A stretch of 15,868 nucleotides of DNA from Fischerella sp. (GCA_026419705.1 JANZYY010000019.1:1-15868); one strand, 5' to 3'; shown: positions 1 to 7,066, numbered from the stretch's first letter. A program made the numbers and translations. Notes: generated by a model not told the origin, from the sequence alone.

Positions 1-19
1 AGATGTGTATAAGAGACAG
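1..19 (+). other. Tn5/Nextera mosaic-end adapter (sequencing artefact)
   Basis: The first 19 bases read AGATGTGTATAAGAGACAG, an exact match to the Tn5 transposase mosaic end used in Nextera library adapters. It sits flush with the contig edge, as expected of untrimmed adapter and not of genomic DNA. A GTG at position 5 and the next four codons (YKRQ) lie in the adapter and are read in frame into the first gene by chance. Genomic sequence should be taken to start at position 20. Confidence 0.95.
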
Positions 20-628
20 CTGTTGTTTAGTTTGTATTGTGCAATTGATTTTGGCGATCCTCTAGCTTTTATTCATGCTCAGCGAGGGTGGCGGCCCTCT
101 TTTGGATTTGATTGGCGAGGTTGGTTGAATATGCTGCTGTATATAACCATAGGTACATCAAATTGGCAGCATAGTTCGATTTACAACCTGTTGCATTTTT
201 TGTTGTTTAACATCATCGTCAGCAGTGGTTACAGTTTGTGGCGGTATCGACAACGGTTGAGTTCTGTCAAGCTGTTCTACAGCTTTTACATCCTGGTTAC
301 ATTTTTGTTGATATTTGTTGATGAAAAATTAATCAATAATTTGCTCAACACAGTAATGGTTTTGGGAGGTGCCTATCTACTGTGGTACTTGCGTAAACAA
401 CTGACCTCAGTTAATATTCTTTACGGTTTTTGCGGTATTGCTTTGTTGCTAGCCTCCGGTGGCACGATCTCCCTTAGTCGTCTGGCTTACGGCCTTGTAC
501 CTTTGAGTATTGCTCTTGGTGTTTTGCTGGAGCGCTATCCCCGTCAAGGACATTTAATCCTAGGCTGGTTTTCTGTTTTGCTTGCCAGAATTGCCATTGG
601 CTTTGCTCAAAACCGTTGGGTTGGTTAA
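20..628 (+). CDS. PIG-V-like mannosyltransferase / polytopic membrane protein, 5'-truncated
   Basis: This is the C-terminal ~202 residues of a gene whose start is lost at the contig edge; the apparent GTG start at position 5 is adapter. The protein is strongly hydrophobic, with about five to six membrane segments separated by short basic loops. Near the start of the remnant it has GDPLAFIHAQRGW, which resembles a conserved loop of bacterial relatives of PIG-V, the dolichyl-phosphate-mannose dependent GPI mannosyltransferase 2. The last part (SRLAYGLVPLSIALGVLLE) also fits the C-terminal helix region of that family. By family it would transfer a sugar from a polyprenyl-phosphate carrier outside the cytoplasmic membrane; substrate and acceptor are unknown. 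The assignment rests on recalled motif similarity, so another GT-C type membrane protein is possible. The gene ends in TAA at 626-628. Confidence 0.55.
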   Translation: MLFSLYCAIDFGDPLAFIHAQRGWRPSFGFDWRGWLNMLLYITIGTSNWQHSSIYNLLHFLLFNIIVSSGYSLWRYRQRLSSVKLFYSFYILVTFLLIFVDEKLINNLLNTVMVLGGAYLLWYLRKQLTSVNILYGFCGIALLLASGGTISLSRLAYGLVPLSIALGVLLERYPRQGHLILGWFSVLLARIAIGFAQNRWVG

Positions 629-638
629 TGGAAAGATC

Positions 639-687
639 TAGTCAGAGGTCGGGATTGGGCTGACTTCCCCATACTCAAATCTGACTA
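639..687 (+). terminator. Possible stem-loop after the membrane protein gene
   Basis: TAGTCAGA (639-646) and TCTGACTA (680-687) form a perfect 8-bp inverted repeat around a 33-base loop, beginning 11 bases after the stop codon. No T-run follows, so this is not a typical intrinsic terminator. It may be a processing or stability element, or chance. Confidence 0.25.
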
Positions 688-746
688 AGCAAGTCATATG
701 AGACCTTCAAAGGAGCGATCGCTATCTATAAATGCAAGCGACTCAA

Positions 747-762
747 TCAATAACGTTATTGA
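747..762. promoter_or_regulatory. Perfect 16-bp palindrome
   Basis: TCAATAACGTTATTGA is a perfect palindrome of 16 bases about 120 bases after the membrane protein gene. Its form would suit the binding site of a dimeric regulator, but no gene starts close by. No regulator can be named. Confidence 0.25.
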
Positions 763-999
763 ATTCTCTCATGCTGAAAGGATAGCTAAAAATTGATATT
801 TTCTAAAAAATTAAAAAAAGTTCAGTATTTATACTGTAGTAGTGTTTATGCAATTGTAATAATAATGATGTGGACGGCCTAATTTATTGACTTTAGAAAA
901 CTCTAATTTTATTAGATGTTAACTCATTTCTGGTAAGTAGGAAGGTACAAAAAAACAGAACTATGTAACAAAAAGTAAATTGAGTTCAAACCCTCTTCC

Positions 1000-1015
1000 C
1001 TTCTGCCTTCTGCCC
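1000..1015 (+). repeat. CTTCTGC-type short tandem repeat
   Basis: CCTTCTGCCTTCTGCC carries two copies of the heptanucleotide CTTCTGC. Short tandemly repeated heptamers of this kind are common in the intergenic DNA of filamentous cyanobacteria. No function is proposed. Confidence 0.5.
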
Positions 1016-1300
1016 TCAGCATAGCTGCCTTGACTCAACGATAAATATTCATGTCCACCTACTTACTTAATTACTGAAGTATCAGCCTCATATCAATTGT
1101 CACTCAGTACAGCAAGTGGCTTCTGGCAGAGTAGAAGATCGACAGATGCTACCCTTGGGGAAACCCCGAAGTATCTGAGTTTCGCGTTGCTACACCCAGC
1201 ATGACAAGCAGAACTAAGTTCTAAATAAAAATGCCTTTGACAAACTGTTCAGAAGTATCTATGGAAATCCGGTTTGATGATTGAAAAAATCTAAATACAC

Positions 1301-1376
1301 GTAGGGCGTGCAATTGCCTAACGTAACGCAGCAAAAACTTAGAATGGTGCATTAGCCTTTGGCATAACGCACCCTA
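1301..1376. repeat. Decayed dispersed inverted repeat (GTAGGGYGYG ... ACGCACCCTA)
   Basis: The left end GTAGGGCGTG and right end ACGCACCCTAT face each other. Between them are related pieces: CCTAACGTAACGCA, and GGTGCATTAGCC followed by GGCATAACGCACC. The whole resembles the GTAGGGTGCGTTACGC...TAACGCACCCTAC family of small inverted-repeat elements that I recall from many cyanobacterial genomes. This copy has several mismatches and no coding capacity, so it is probably an old copy. Confidence 0.5.
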
Positions 1377-1796
1377 TATATCTACATATTTTTTCAAAAA
1401 TCAAATATTAGTTCTATAACTTGGTTAAAGTTTTGGTATATCTTGTGGATAAGAAACTATTTTGACTGATAAACGTCTAGCTAACTTGTGGGAGCTTAAT
1501 TGCAAAAGTTAGCCACAAACTTAAGATTCTTTTTCAAGGTAATATTATAGCTCAGCAGTAGAATATATTTATATTGTAGTGGGGTGTAAAAATTAATATT
1601 TTGATACTAAACACTAAGAAATACAGAGTTGCAATTCTGAGTATTGGCCTTCTAAAGCTAAATAGTATAATATGCGGTTAAACCCGTGTAATTTATCTTC
1701 TTGATATCTGGATTTATGTGAATCTGCATTGATTTTTCAAGCTTTCCAGAAAAGAGTACAGTATATAAATATTATCTGAAAAACTGTGCTATAAAT

Positions 1797-1820
1797 TACC
1801 GTCATATCTGTGTGACGGTG
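1797..1820 (+). promoter_or_regulatory. Leader hairpin upstream of the deacetylase gene
   Basis: ACCGTCA (1798-1804) and TGACGGT (1813-1819) form a perfect 7-bp stem around an 8-base loop, with a possible extra T-G pair outside. The hairpin lies 10 bases before the ribosome binding site of the deacetylase gene. It could be a regulator half-site pair or an mRNA leader structure. No convincing -35/-10 pair was found just upstream, although TATAAAT occurs at 1790-1796. Confidence 0.35.
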
Positions 1821-1842
1821 AAATCAGTGAAGGAGCTATCAA

Positions 1843-2775
1843 GTGGAAAACAATAAGTCATTTACTTGGCCGCAAGGAATATTATTTGCGTTCCTAGCTC
1901 TCTGCGGCAGCTTAACTATGGGCTTTATTATACCTATTAATTTAATTGGTTTTGAAGCTGAGACTCAGCAGACTATAAAAAATAAAAATATCAATCATGC
2001 AGAAGTAAAAGCAGGAACCCAGCAGCGCCTGAAACAATTTAAGTCAGCAATGCTAACAAGTTGGCAACAACAAGCAAAAGAAAAAGGTTTTTTCTATACT
2101 TTGCCTACAAGTTTTCAAGGAACAATAATTAGGAAGGCAAAAGTCGCTCCTAACAAAAAAGTAATAGCTCTGACATTTGATGATGGTCCTTGGCCTGAGT
2201 ACACTGCACAGGTACTGAATACCCTCAGAGAAAATAACATCAAGGCTACATTTTTTATTGTCGGGAAATACCTGAAAAATAATCCTGAATTAGGCAAGCG
2301 AATTGTGGCTGAAGGTCACGTTATTGGCAACCATTCTTGGCATCATTGGTATCATTATTTTAACCAACAAGCAGCTGCCTTTGAAATTGATAATACATCA
2401 AATTTAATCTATCAAATCACAGGTGTGAAAACAAATTTGTTTCGACCTCCTGGTGGAATGCTACATAATGGCTTAGCAGCTTATGCGAGAGGTAAAAATT
2501 ACGCTGTGGTTATGTGGTCGGCTGACTCCGCAGACTATAGTCGTCCTTCTACATCTGTTTTGATCAATAGAGTTTTACAACAGTCCAAGTCGGGTGGTAT
2601 TGTGCTAATGCATGATGGAGGGGGAAATCGTTCTCATACAGTAGCAGCACTACCTGTGATTATCAGCAAATTGAGGAAGCAGGGTTATAGCTTTGTCACT
2701 ATCCCAGAACTGTTAGCAATGCAGGAGAAAGACCAAAAGTTGATGACAAATACAAAAATCAATAGTAATAATTAG
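1843..2775 (+). CDS. Membrane-anchored polysaccharide deacetylase (NodB/CE4 family)
   Basis: A 310-residue protein predicted to remove N-acetyl or O-acetyl groups from a cell-wall or exopolysaccharide in a metal-dependent reaction outside the cytoplasmic membrane. Residues 12-35 are a hydrophobic anchor; residues 40-100 are a polar linker. The NodB domain (about 105-290) carries the CE4 motifs: TFDDGP at 111-116 (general base D113, metal ligand D114), HSWHH at 164-168 (metal ligands H164 and H168), RPPGG at 201-205, and LMHDGGG at 255-261 with the catalytic-type H257. Motif 4 reads SADSADY where many members have a tryptophan. The GTG start is well supported by AGGAG at 1831-1835, seven bases upstream; this gives the membrane anchor directly at the N terminus. 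The gene stands alone; the next gene is on the other strand. The substrate (chitin-like, peptidoglycan or other glycan) cannot be told from sequence. Confidence 0.9.
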   Translation: MENNKSFTWPQGILFAFLALCGSLTMGFIIPINLIGFEAETQQTIKNKNINHAEVKAGTQQRLKQFKSAMLTSWQQQAKEKGFFYTLPTSFQGTIIRKAKVAPNKKVIALTFDDGPWPEYTAQVLNTLRENNIKATFFIVGKYLKNNPELGKRIVAEGHVIGNHSWHHWYHYFNQQAAAFEIDNTSNLIYQITGVKTNLFRPPGGMLHNGLAAYARGKNYAVVMWSADSADYSRPSTSVLINRVLQQSKSGGIVLMHDGGGNRSHTVAALPVIISKLRKQGYSFVTIPELLAMQEKDQKLMTNTKINSNN

Positions 2776-2853
2776 TGTCATTATTAGATTAACAACTAGT
2801 ACCGCTGTCTTAGAACTCAATACTCCCAAGTCAATAGTCAAAAAGCTTGTCTT

Positions 2854-2877
2854 TCTTTCGAGTTTTTGAAAGATTTT
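2854..2877 (+). terminator. Candidate terminator after the deacetylase gene
   Basis: TCTTTC (2854-2859) and GAAAGA (2868-2873) form a 6-bp stem with an 8-base loop, followed by TTTT. The stem is short and AU-rich, so it is a weak intrinsic terminator at best. It lies about 80 bases after the stop codon. Confidence 0.35.
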
Positions 2878-2896
2878 AAATGATGTCTTCATTTAC

Positions 2897-2981
2897 GCCG
2901 TGCTGTACCAGTAGGTTATAGTGTTAATTGACACCCATATATCATGAGTGTTATTACTTTACTTAATCTCAAAAGCACGGC
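2897..2981. repeat. 8-bp inverted repeat around an 85-base segment
   Basis: GCCGTGCT (2897-2904) is matched by AGCACGGC (2974-2981). Between them lies an imperfect 14-base palindrome, GTGTTAATTGACAC (2921-2934). It lies between two convergent genes and could be a bidirectional structure or a tiny decayed mobile element. No target-site duplication was recognised. Confidence 0.25.
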
Positions 2982-3036
2982 ACTGCTGAAGATAAGTAAG
3001 TCGGTGCAAAAAATCAAGAATTGTTGTTTCTGGGCT

Positions 3037-4635
3037 TTAGCAGCGATCGGGCGGGAGTAAATCAATCCAAAATCGGCTACCCTGTCCCAATTGTGATTCA
3101 ATTCCTACACGGCCTCCCATACGCTCGACGCCCCGCTTGACAATTGCTAAGCCGATCCCCGTTCCTGGATAGGATTCTATACCATGCAAGCGCTCAAAGG
3201 TCTTGAAAATCCGTTCCTGGTGTTGTTGAGCAATACCTATACCGTTATCTTCTACCCACAGGCGCACAAATTTAGAGGGGTGAGAAAAGGAGGGGGGAAA
3301 AGAAGAATTTTTGTCTCTCCCACTCTCACTCTCTTCCACTCTTCCACTCTTCCCCTCTTCAACTTCCTCTGCCCAGATCGACACTTTAGGTTGAACATCG
3401 GTAGCTACAAACTTAATGGCATTAGTTACCAGATTGATCAGTACCTGTGTTAATATATTGCGGTGCGCTTTGACGACTGGTAAAGGTTGCTCGATAGTTA
3501 CCTGTGCTCGGGTAGTTTGTAGTTCGGAGTGTAATTGATTGAGTACGTCAGTGACGATCGCATCGAGATTGAGGCGTTGTAACCAAATTTCGCTGCGCCC
3601 CAGACGGCTGTAGGCAAGCAAATCTTGAATTAAGGTGTCCATCCGGCTAGCGGCTGTGACAATACGGCGAGTGTATTCTTGTCCGATTTCGTCTAAATGA
3701 GAGCCGTAGTCTTCTTGTAAGGCTTGAGCTAGTCCTTGCATGGCGCGCAGAGGAGCGCGTAAGTCATGGGAAACACTGTAAGTAAATGCTTCCAGCTCTC
3801 GGTTGACTTCTTCAAGTTGTTGGGTGCGTTCTTGAACTCTCCGTTCTAAGTTCTCGTTGAGTTGCTTAATTTCTGCTTCCGCTCGCTTGCGATCGCTAAT
3901 ATCTATAATCAAGGCACAGTACCCCCTGACTTCACTTTTTTGGGTAACGTCGGGGACGAGAATAGCTTGGATGTAGCGCGTACCTCCTTCTCTATACGGT
4001 ACTTGTGCTTCATATTCAACCACATCACCTGCCAGTACGCGCTCTACTTTGTCTTTAATGACCAAATAAGCCGTTTCGCCTAAAACTTCTACCAGATGCT
4101 TTCCGTGAATTTCTTCCTGAGACAAGCCAAACCAAGCTTTGTAGGTTTTGTTCACGAATCGATAACGTTGCTGAGCATCTGTATAAGCAATGCAGACAGG
4201 TAAAGAGTTTGCTATTAACTGCAATAATTCTTGATGACGACGACTTTCGTCTTCACTTACCTGCAATTTGAGGGCGATCGCTTGAGTATGTCGCCGCGCT
4301 GTATTCACGGAGGTAACTAAGGAAACTATGAACAGCCCTTCTAGCACAAATATGACTAGCTGGAGGTTTGTCCAAGGATTATTACTGAGGAAGAAATTAG
4401 TAGGAGCTAAGAACAAATAGCTACCGACTACACTAGACAGTACAACTGCCAAGACGCCAGCACCAATTCCTCCATAACGGCTACTGACAATAATCGCGGC
4501 AAAAAATAGTAGGAATGGGGTTTCTTGTTGTCGGTGAAACCAAAAATTGAGCAGCAGTTTTATTAGTAGCGCGATCGCCACAGTTAAAATTGCAATACTG
4601 TAACACCAAAGAATTTGGCGCTGTCTTCTGTGCAT
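3037..4635 (-). CDS. DUF4118-PAS sensor histidine kinase
   Basis: A 532-residue membrane-bound sensor kinase. Residues 10-112 hold about four hydrophobic segments matching the DUF4118 (KdpD-type) membrane domain. A PAS domain spans about 135-250 and ends in the usual IIDISDRKRAEAE linker, followed by a coiled coil at 252-285. The HisKA domain has YSVSHDLRAPLR with the phospho-accepting H290. The ATPase domain follows, with the N box NILTQVLINLVTNAIKF (393-409), G1 DNGIGI (463-468) and G2 GTGIGLAIVK (491-500). All key residues are present, so it should be active. Residues about 424-455 are a Gly/Glu/Ser/Lys-rich insertion encoded by a low-complexity tract, just before the G1 strand. The ATG start has no strong ribosome binding site. 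No response regulator gene is adjacent, so it is an orphan kinase. The ERLHGIESYPGTGIGLAIVKRGVERMGG ending resembles the Cph1 class, but no GAF/PHY photosensory domain is present. Confidence 0.92.
   Translation of the reverse strand: MHRRQRQILWCYSIAILTVAIALLIKLLLNFWFHRQQETPFLLFFAAIIVSSRYGGIGAGVLAVVLSSVVGSYLFLAPTNFFLSNNPWTNLQLVIFVLEGLFIVSLVTSVNTARRHTQAIALKLQVSEDESRRHQELLQLIANSLPVCIAYTDAQQRYRFVNKTYKAWFGLSQEEIHGKHLVEVLGETAYLVIKDKVERVLAGDVVEYEAQVPYREGGTRYIQAILVPDVTQKSEVRGYCALIIDISDRKRAEAEIKQLNENLERRVQERTQQLEEVNRELEAFTYSVSHDLRAPLRAMQGLAQALQEDYGSHLDEIGQEYTRRIVTAASRMDTLIQDLLAYSRLGRSEIWLQRLNLDAIVTDVLNQLHSELQTTRAQVTIEQPLPVVKAHRNILTQVLINLVTNAIKFVATDVQPKVSIWAEEVEEGKSGRVEESESGRDKNSSFPPSFSHPSKFVRLWVEDNGIGIAQQHQERIFKTFERLHGIESYPGTGIGLAIVKRGVERMGGRVGIESQLGQGSRFWIDLLPPDRC
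3271..3366 (-). repeat. In-frame low-complexity insertion in the kinase ATPase domain
   Basis: The plus strand here is a homopurine run (GGGGTGAGAAAAGGAGG and on) followed by a CT-rich tract with repeated CCACTCT and CACTCTT units. On the coding strand it encodes residues about 424-455, rich in E, G, S and K and then S, F and P. It lies between WAEE and FVRLWVEDNGIGI, two segments that sit close together in related kinases. Tract composition differs sharply from the flanking kinase sequence. It is best read as a short tandem repeat that grew or inserted in frame. Confidence 0.65.
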
Positions 4636-4828
4636 GTGTGTTTGCCTTAGCTACCCTGACTTACTTCAGAGTAAAATGCGATCGCGCGAATCTCACGCAA
4701 TTTTTAAGAAATATTGCAATCATCACTTTCTTGACTCATACCTTCTTATACCAATTTCAAAACAAAATGCGGCACATATATAATTCCCCCATTATCCCTC
4801 TAGATTGGGTTCTCTCCACAAAGAAGGA

Positions 4829-4851
4829 GACCTGCACAAAGCCAGCAGGTC
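4829..4851 (-). terminator. Perfect 7-bp hairpin downstream of the 79-aa gene
   Basis: GACCTGC (4829-4835) and GCAGGTC (4845-4851) form a perfect, GC-rich stem with a 9-base loop. On the minus strand it lies about 35 bases after the stop codon of the small membrane protein gene and is followed by TCCTTCTTTG, a moderately T-rich stretch. It is a plausible but imperfect terminator. Confidence 0.4.
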
Positions 4852-4885
4852 AGTCTATGCTGAATACGTTGGCGCTCGCATAACT

Positions 4886-5125
4886 TTATTTCCAAGAATC
4901 TAAAATCATGGCGATCGCAAATAAACAGAAGATGAAGAGGAATATACGTAATAACCATTGCCATAGAATCGCAGACTGCAGCATTTGGACAATGGGAACA
5001 ACGCCAAAAACGGTAGACATAACATAGGCGATCGCAAAACCAAGTAGAGTCAACAGAAAATACTTAAGCCCCCTAGCAGCGACTTTGAACAGTGGATTAT
5101 AGTCATTTGTAAAATTAGTTTTCAT
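4886..5125 (-). CDS. Small two-helix membrane protein, unknown function
   Basis: A 79-residue protein with a short polar N terminus (MKTNFTNDYNPLFKVAARG), two hydrophobic segments at about 21-45 and 52-74, and a charged end (LDSWK). It should sit in a membrane as a hairpin. I do not recognise a family. The ATG at 5125 is preferred: GAGGA at 5134-5138 is 8 bases upstream. A longer reading from a TTG at 5140 would put this ribosome binding site inside the coding region. It is on the same strand as the next small membrane protein gene, 172 bases apart, so shared transcription is possible but not shown. Confidence 0.7.
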   Translation of the reverse strand: MKTNFTNDYNPLFKVAARGLKYFLLTLLGFAIAYVMSTVFGVVPIVQMLQSAILWQWLLRIFLFIFCLFAIAMILDSWK

Positions 5126-5297
5126 GGTTTGTTTCCTCAATTAACAACATATTTGATGAAGTTAGGAAAACTCCAAAAAATAAATTATCCAATACCTATA
5201 TTCCACACAATTTCTTCTTTCTTATCCTCTAAATTTCGCCAGCAATTGGATATTTTTGATTTGGAAGTCTCCAAGATAAAAAGCGAATACAGCAGTC

Positions 5298-5546
5298 CTA
5301 CTTAACTTCAACAGGGTTATAAGTGGGAGGATTATCTTCACGAAGCTGAGGAAATTTAGGATTACCAGCAACGATCGCGAAAATGACGATCGCAATGATT
5401 AACAGCAGCCAGGTAGGAAATTTATTTCCTATTTCCCTGACGTCATATGATTCTCGGCAGTGGGGGCAAAAATAGATATTAGGATTGCGAGGATGTGGTT
5501 CAAATCGACAAGGAGGAAAAGGGTGATCTTTGTATTTACAGTTCAT
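5298..5546 (-). CDS. Small Cys-rich (zinc-ribbon-like) single-pass membrane protein
   Basis: An 82-residue protein. The N-terminal part has four cysteines, C3 and C13 followed by the CPHC pair (C27 and C30), plus histidines, which would suit binding of one zinc ion. Residues about 45-61 (TWLLLIIAIVIFAIVAG) form one membrane helix, and the tail is polar and proline-rich. It may be a small membrane-bound adaptor; function is unknown. The ATG start is supported by AGAGG about 9 bases upstream. A strong hairpin with a T-run lies just 30 bases before the start on this strand and may end upstream transcription or regulate this gene. Confidence 0.7.
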   Translation of the reverse strand: MNCKYKDHPFPPCRFEPHPRNPNIYFCPHCRESYDVREIGNKFPTWLLLIIAIVIFAIVAGNPKFPQLREDNPPTYNPVEVK

Positions 5547-5576
5547 AAGAACTAACCTCTTGTAGACGTTGTTTTG

Positions 5577-5619
5577 AAAAAAAAGAGACTAGTCGCGTGT
5601 TACTCCACGTAAACTAGTC
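5577..5619 (-). terminator. Strong intrinsic terminator / possible leader attenuator
   Basis: On the minus strand GACTAGT (5619-5613) pairs with ACTAGTC (5593-5587). An inner CGTG/CACG stem is closed by the loop GAGTAA. The stem is followed by TC and then eight T residues (5584-5577). It has the form of a factor-independent terminator. It lies about 65 bases after the 145-aa gene and only 30 bases before the start of the 82-aa gene, so it either ends the upstream transcript or acts as a leader attenuator. Confidence 0.75.
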
Positions 5620-5624
5620 CCTGG

Positions 5625-5637
5625 GTTGGTATCCAAC
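5625..5637 (-). other. Small GTTGG-TAT-CCAAC hairpin next to the terminator
   Basis: GTTGG (5625-5629) and CCAAC (5633-5637) form a 5-bp stem with a 3-base loop. On the minus strand it comes 5 bases before the terminator stem. Two stem-loops in a row ending in a T-run are what a short non-coding RNA would look like; no known RNA family was recognised. Confidence 0.4.
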
Positions 5638-5685
5638 TCTCTTCGGACAGTCAGACGATTTATTCATTTTTTTTAATATTCACCA

Positions 5686-6123
5686 TCAGTTGTGTGACTG
5701 CTTGGTGTCTGAAGGGCCAAAACTGTTGATTTTAGATTTAGGCAGTCCTAAAATTCTGCGATAAGAGAATGCTACTTTACAGATAAAAAAGCCCTTCTGA
5801 AATGTAAGCGTTACATCTCCAAAACCAGTGGTTTGAAGAATGTTCAGCAAGCCGGCTTCTAAACAATCGATCGCAGTGATCTGGTTCTCCATTAACACCA
5901 CACCGCAGGGTTTGAGCAGCAGCTGACGTCTCAATATATATGTGTCTATGTCTGCTTTCTGGAATCGAAAATCTTTGTTCGGATGCCCCACTATTGTAAC
6001 TAAGAACTCTGGGGACTTACCACTCCTCGTCGTGCGGCATTCTACAATCAGTGTACGCGGTATTGAACCTTGATACTCGCTGGGTAGATGTGCTTGCAGA
6101 GTCCCGAAAAGTCCTTCCAGCAT
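5686..6123 (-). CDS. Hypothetical protein, 145 aa
   Basis: A soluble-looking protein of 145 residues with alternating hydrophobic strands (TLIVECRTT, FLVTIVGHP, ITAIDCLEAGLLNIL, VTLTFQKGFFICKVAF) and a basic C-terminal third. There is no signal peptide or membrane segment, and I do not recognise a family. The ATG at 6123 has no clear ribosome binding site, so the start is uncertain; residue 79 is the next methionine in frame. Transcription appears to end at the strong terminator at 5577-5619. Codon use and HIP1-like CGATCG sites are like those of its neighbours, with no sign of recent transfer. Confidence 0.6.
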   Translation of the reverse strand: MLEGLFGTLQAHLPSEYQGSIPRTLIVECRTTRSGKSPEFLVTIVGHPNKDFRFQKADIDTYILRRQLLLKPCGVVLMENQITAIDCLEAGLLNILQTTGFGDVTLTFQKGFFICKVAFSYRRILGLPKSKINSFGPSDTKQSHN

Positions 6124-6292
6124 GGGGCTACTTTATCTCAATTGTTCAAATCAGGGTCTTAACCTGGTTTGCTACCAGCATACAATGTAATTTATGAAAA
6201 ATCAAGTTTTATCATGTTGAATTTTGAGCGCAAATGTTATGCCTTCGTAAGAACGCTTTCACGATTCCATCATTGAAGCTCCGTTGATTTTT

Positions 6293-7066
6293 TTAGAGAA
6301 TGACCTTAGTTCTTATTTCCTCTATATTCCTAGCTGATATGCCATTGACGTAGGTTCGATTCACCATTGGATGATCGTCATGGGTTGGTCCGATATCACT
6401 ATCTGGATGGTATGCAATGATATCTAGGGTGCTGTGCTTAGTAAAAAAGCTGTGATGACCTTCGGGTGGAATAATAAAAATTTGACCTTGAGTTAAGGGT
6501 ATTTTAATCACATCTCCGGTTCCATCTTCATTTTCTGGGACTTCGCAATGTCCCTCACCGCTCGTCACTACGCCAATTCTGATTGAAGGATGAGTGTGTC
6601 TTGTCTGGCTAATACCAGGTGGAAAGTGGAGATGATTGAGACAGGGGTCGCCTTTCATTGTTGGTGGAATCAACAGGGAATCAGAGCAACCATCCATGTA
6701 ACGCAACCTACCTTTTTCCTCAATTGGTCCGCCAACCATGAACATCCCGCGATAGTTCAAACTTGCGATCGCGATCCCGCATCCACCACGAATAAACAAA
6801 GGTCCGGTAGGAACACAGAAGTACATACCTTTAACAAGAGTGAAGACTAGCTCAAAGCCTGCATGATGGGAAGTTACGTCAGTTTGGCCATCAACGACAA
6901 ATCCAAAATAGGATCCTTGTTTGCTTAGATTTAGAGTTTTCCCAGCATATCCCCATCCATACAATTTTGTCGGGTACTCGTCTGTGGAAAAATCCGCTAG
7001 CAACCCATCACGACTGGGAACTGATATGAAATGCTTGCTGTAAAAAGGCGATTCATGAATTTCCAT
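6293..7066 (-). CDS. Cupin-domain protein (possible bicupin)
   Basis: A 257-residue cytoplasmic protein. The C-terminal barrel (about 143-222) has both cupin motifs: PPGISQTRHTHPSIRIGVVTSGEG with metal-ligand candidates H157 and H159, and GQIFIIPPEGHHSFFT with H204/H205. The glutamate normally found a few residues after HxH is replaced (SIRIG). The segment at 50-105 (YFGFVVDG... MYFCVPTGPLFIRGG) also has the strand pattern of a cupin barrel but no metal ligands, so the protein may be a bicupin with one degenerate half. Cupins range from dioxygenases and isomerases to sugar sensors; no reaction can be assigned. The ATG has no clear ribosome binding site. The gene is divergent from the NACHT-WD40 gene, with 262 bases between the two starts; nothing shows a functional link. 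Confidence 0.8.
   Translation of the reverse strand: MEIHESPFYSKHFISVPSRDGLLADFSTDEYPTKLYGWGYAGKTLNLSKQGSYFGFVVDGQTDVTSHHAGFELVFTLVKGMYFCVPTGPLFIRGGCGIAIASLNYRGMFMVGGPIEEKGRLRYMDGCSDSLLIPPTMKGDPCLNHLHFPPGISQTRHTHPSIRIGVVTSGEGHCEVPENEDGTGDVIKIPLTQGQIFIIPPEGHHSFFTKHSTLDIIAYHPDSDIGPTHDDHPMVNRTYVNGISARNIEEIRTKVIL

Larger units (their letters stand above)
629..1842. other. 1.2 kb gene-free AT-rich region with dispersed repeats
   Basis: No open reading frame with coding character was seen on either strand. The region holds a HIP1 octamer at 715-722, a perfect 16-bp palindrome at 747-762, a CTTCTGC-type short tandem repeat at about 1000-1015, a GGGGAAACCCC palindrome at 1157-1167, a decayed dispersed repeat at about 1301-1376, and a hairpin just before the next gene. 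It looks like ordinary repeat-rich cyanobacterial intergenic DNA. A small RNA gene cannot be excluded. Confidence 0.6.

Noticed and set aside
639..690. Possible tRNA-like fold after the first gene
   Set aside because: The stems and loops do not match a cloverleaf: no T-loop GTTCRA motif or CCA-side acceptor stem was found.
2916..3101. Minus-strand frame of 61 codons overlapping the 3' end of the DUF4118 kinase gene
   Set aside because: It overlaps the kinase C terminus in another frame and has no family resemblance or ribosome binding site.
4590..4883. Open frame of 97 codons on the plus strand upstream of the DUF4118 kinase
   Set aside because: It overlaps the kinase N terminus on the opposite strand, has no ribosome binding site and encodes a sequence without recognisable domain or composition; it is a chance frame.
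5577..5660. Possible Yfr1 small RNA, because ACTCCAC occurs between two stems on the plus strand
   Set aside because: Yfr1 has an unpaired ACUCCUCACAC core between two hairpins; here the similar bases are part of a stem and its loop and the core is not matched.
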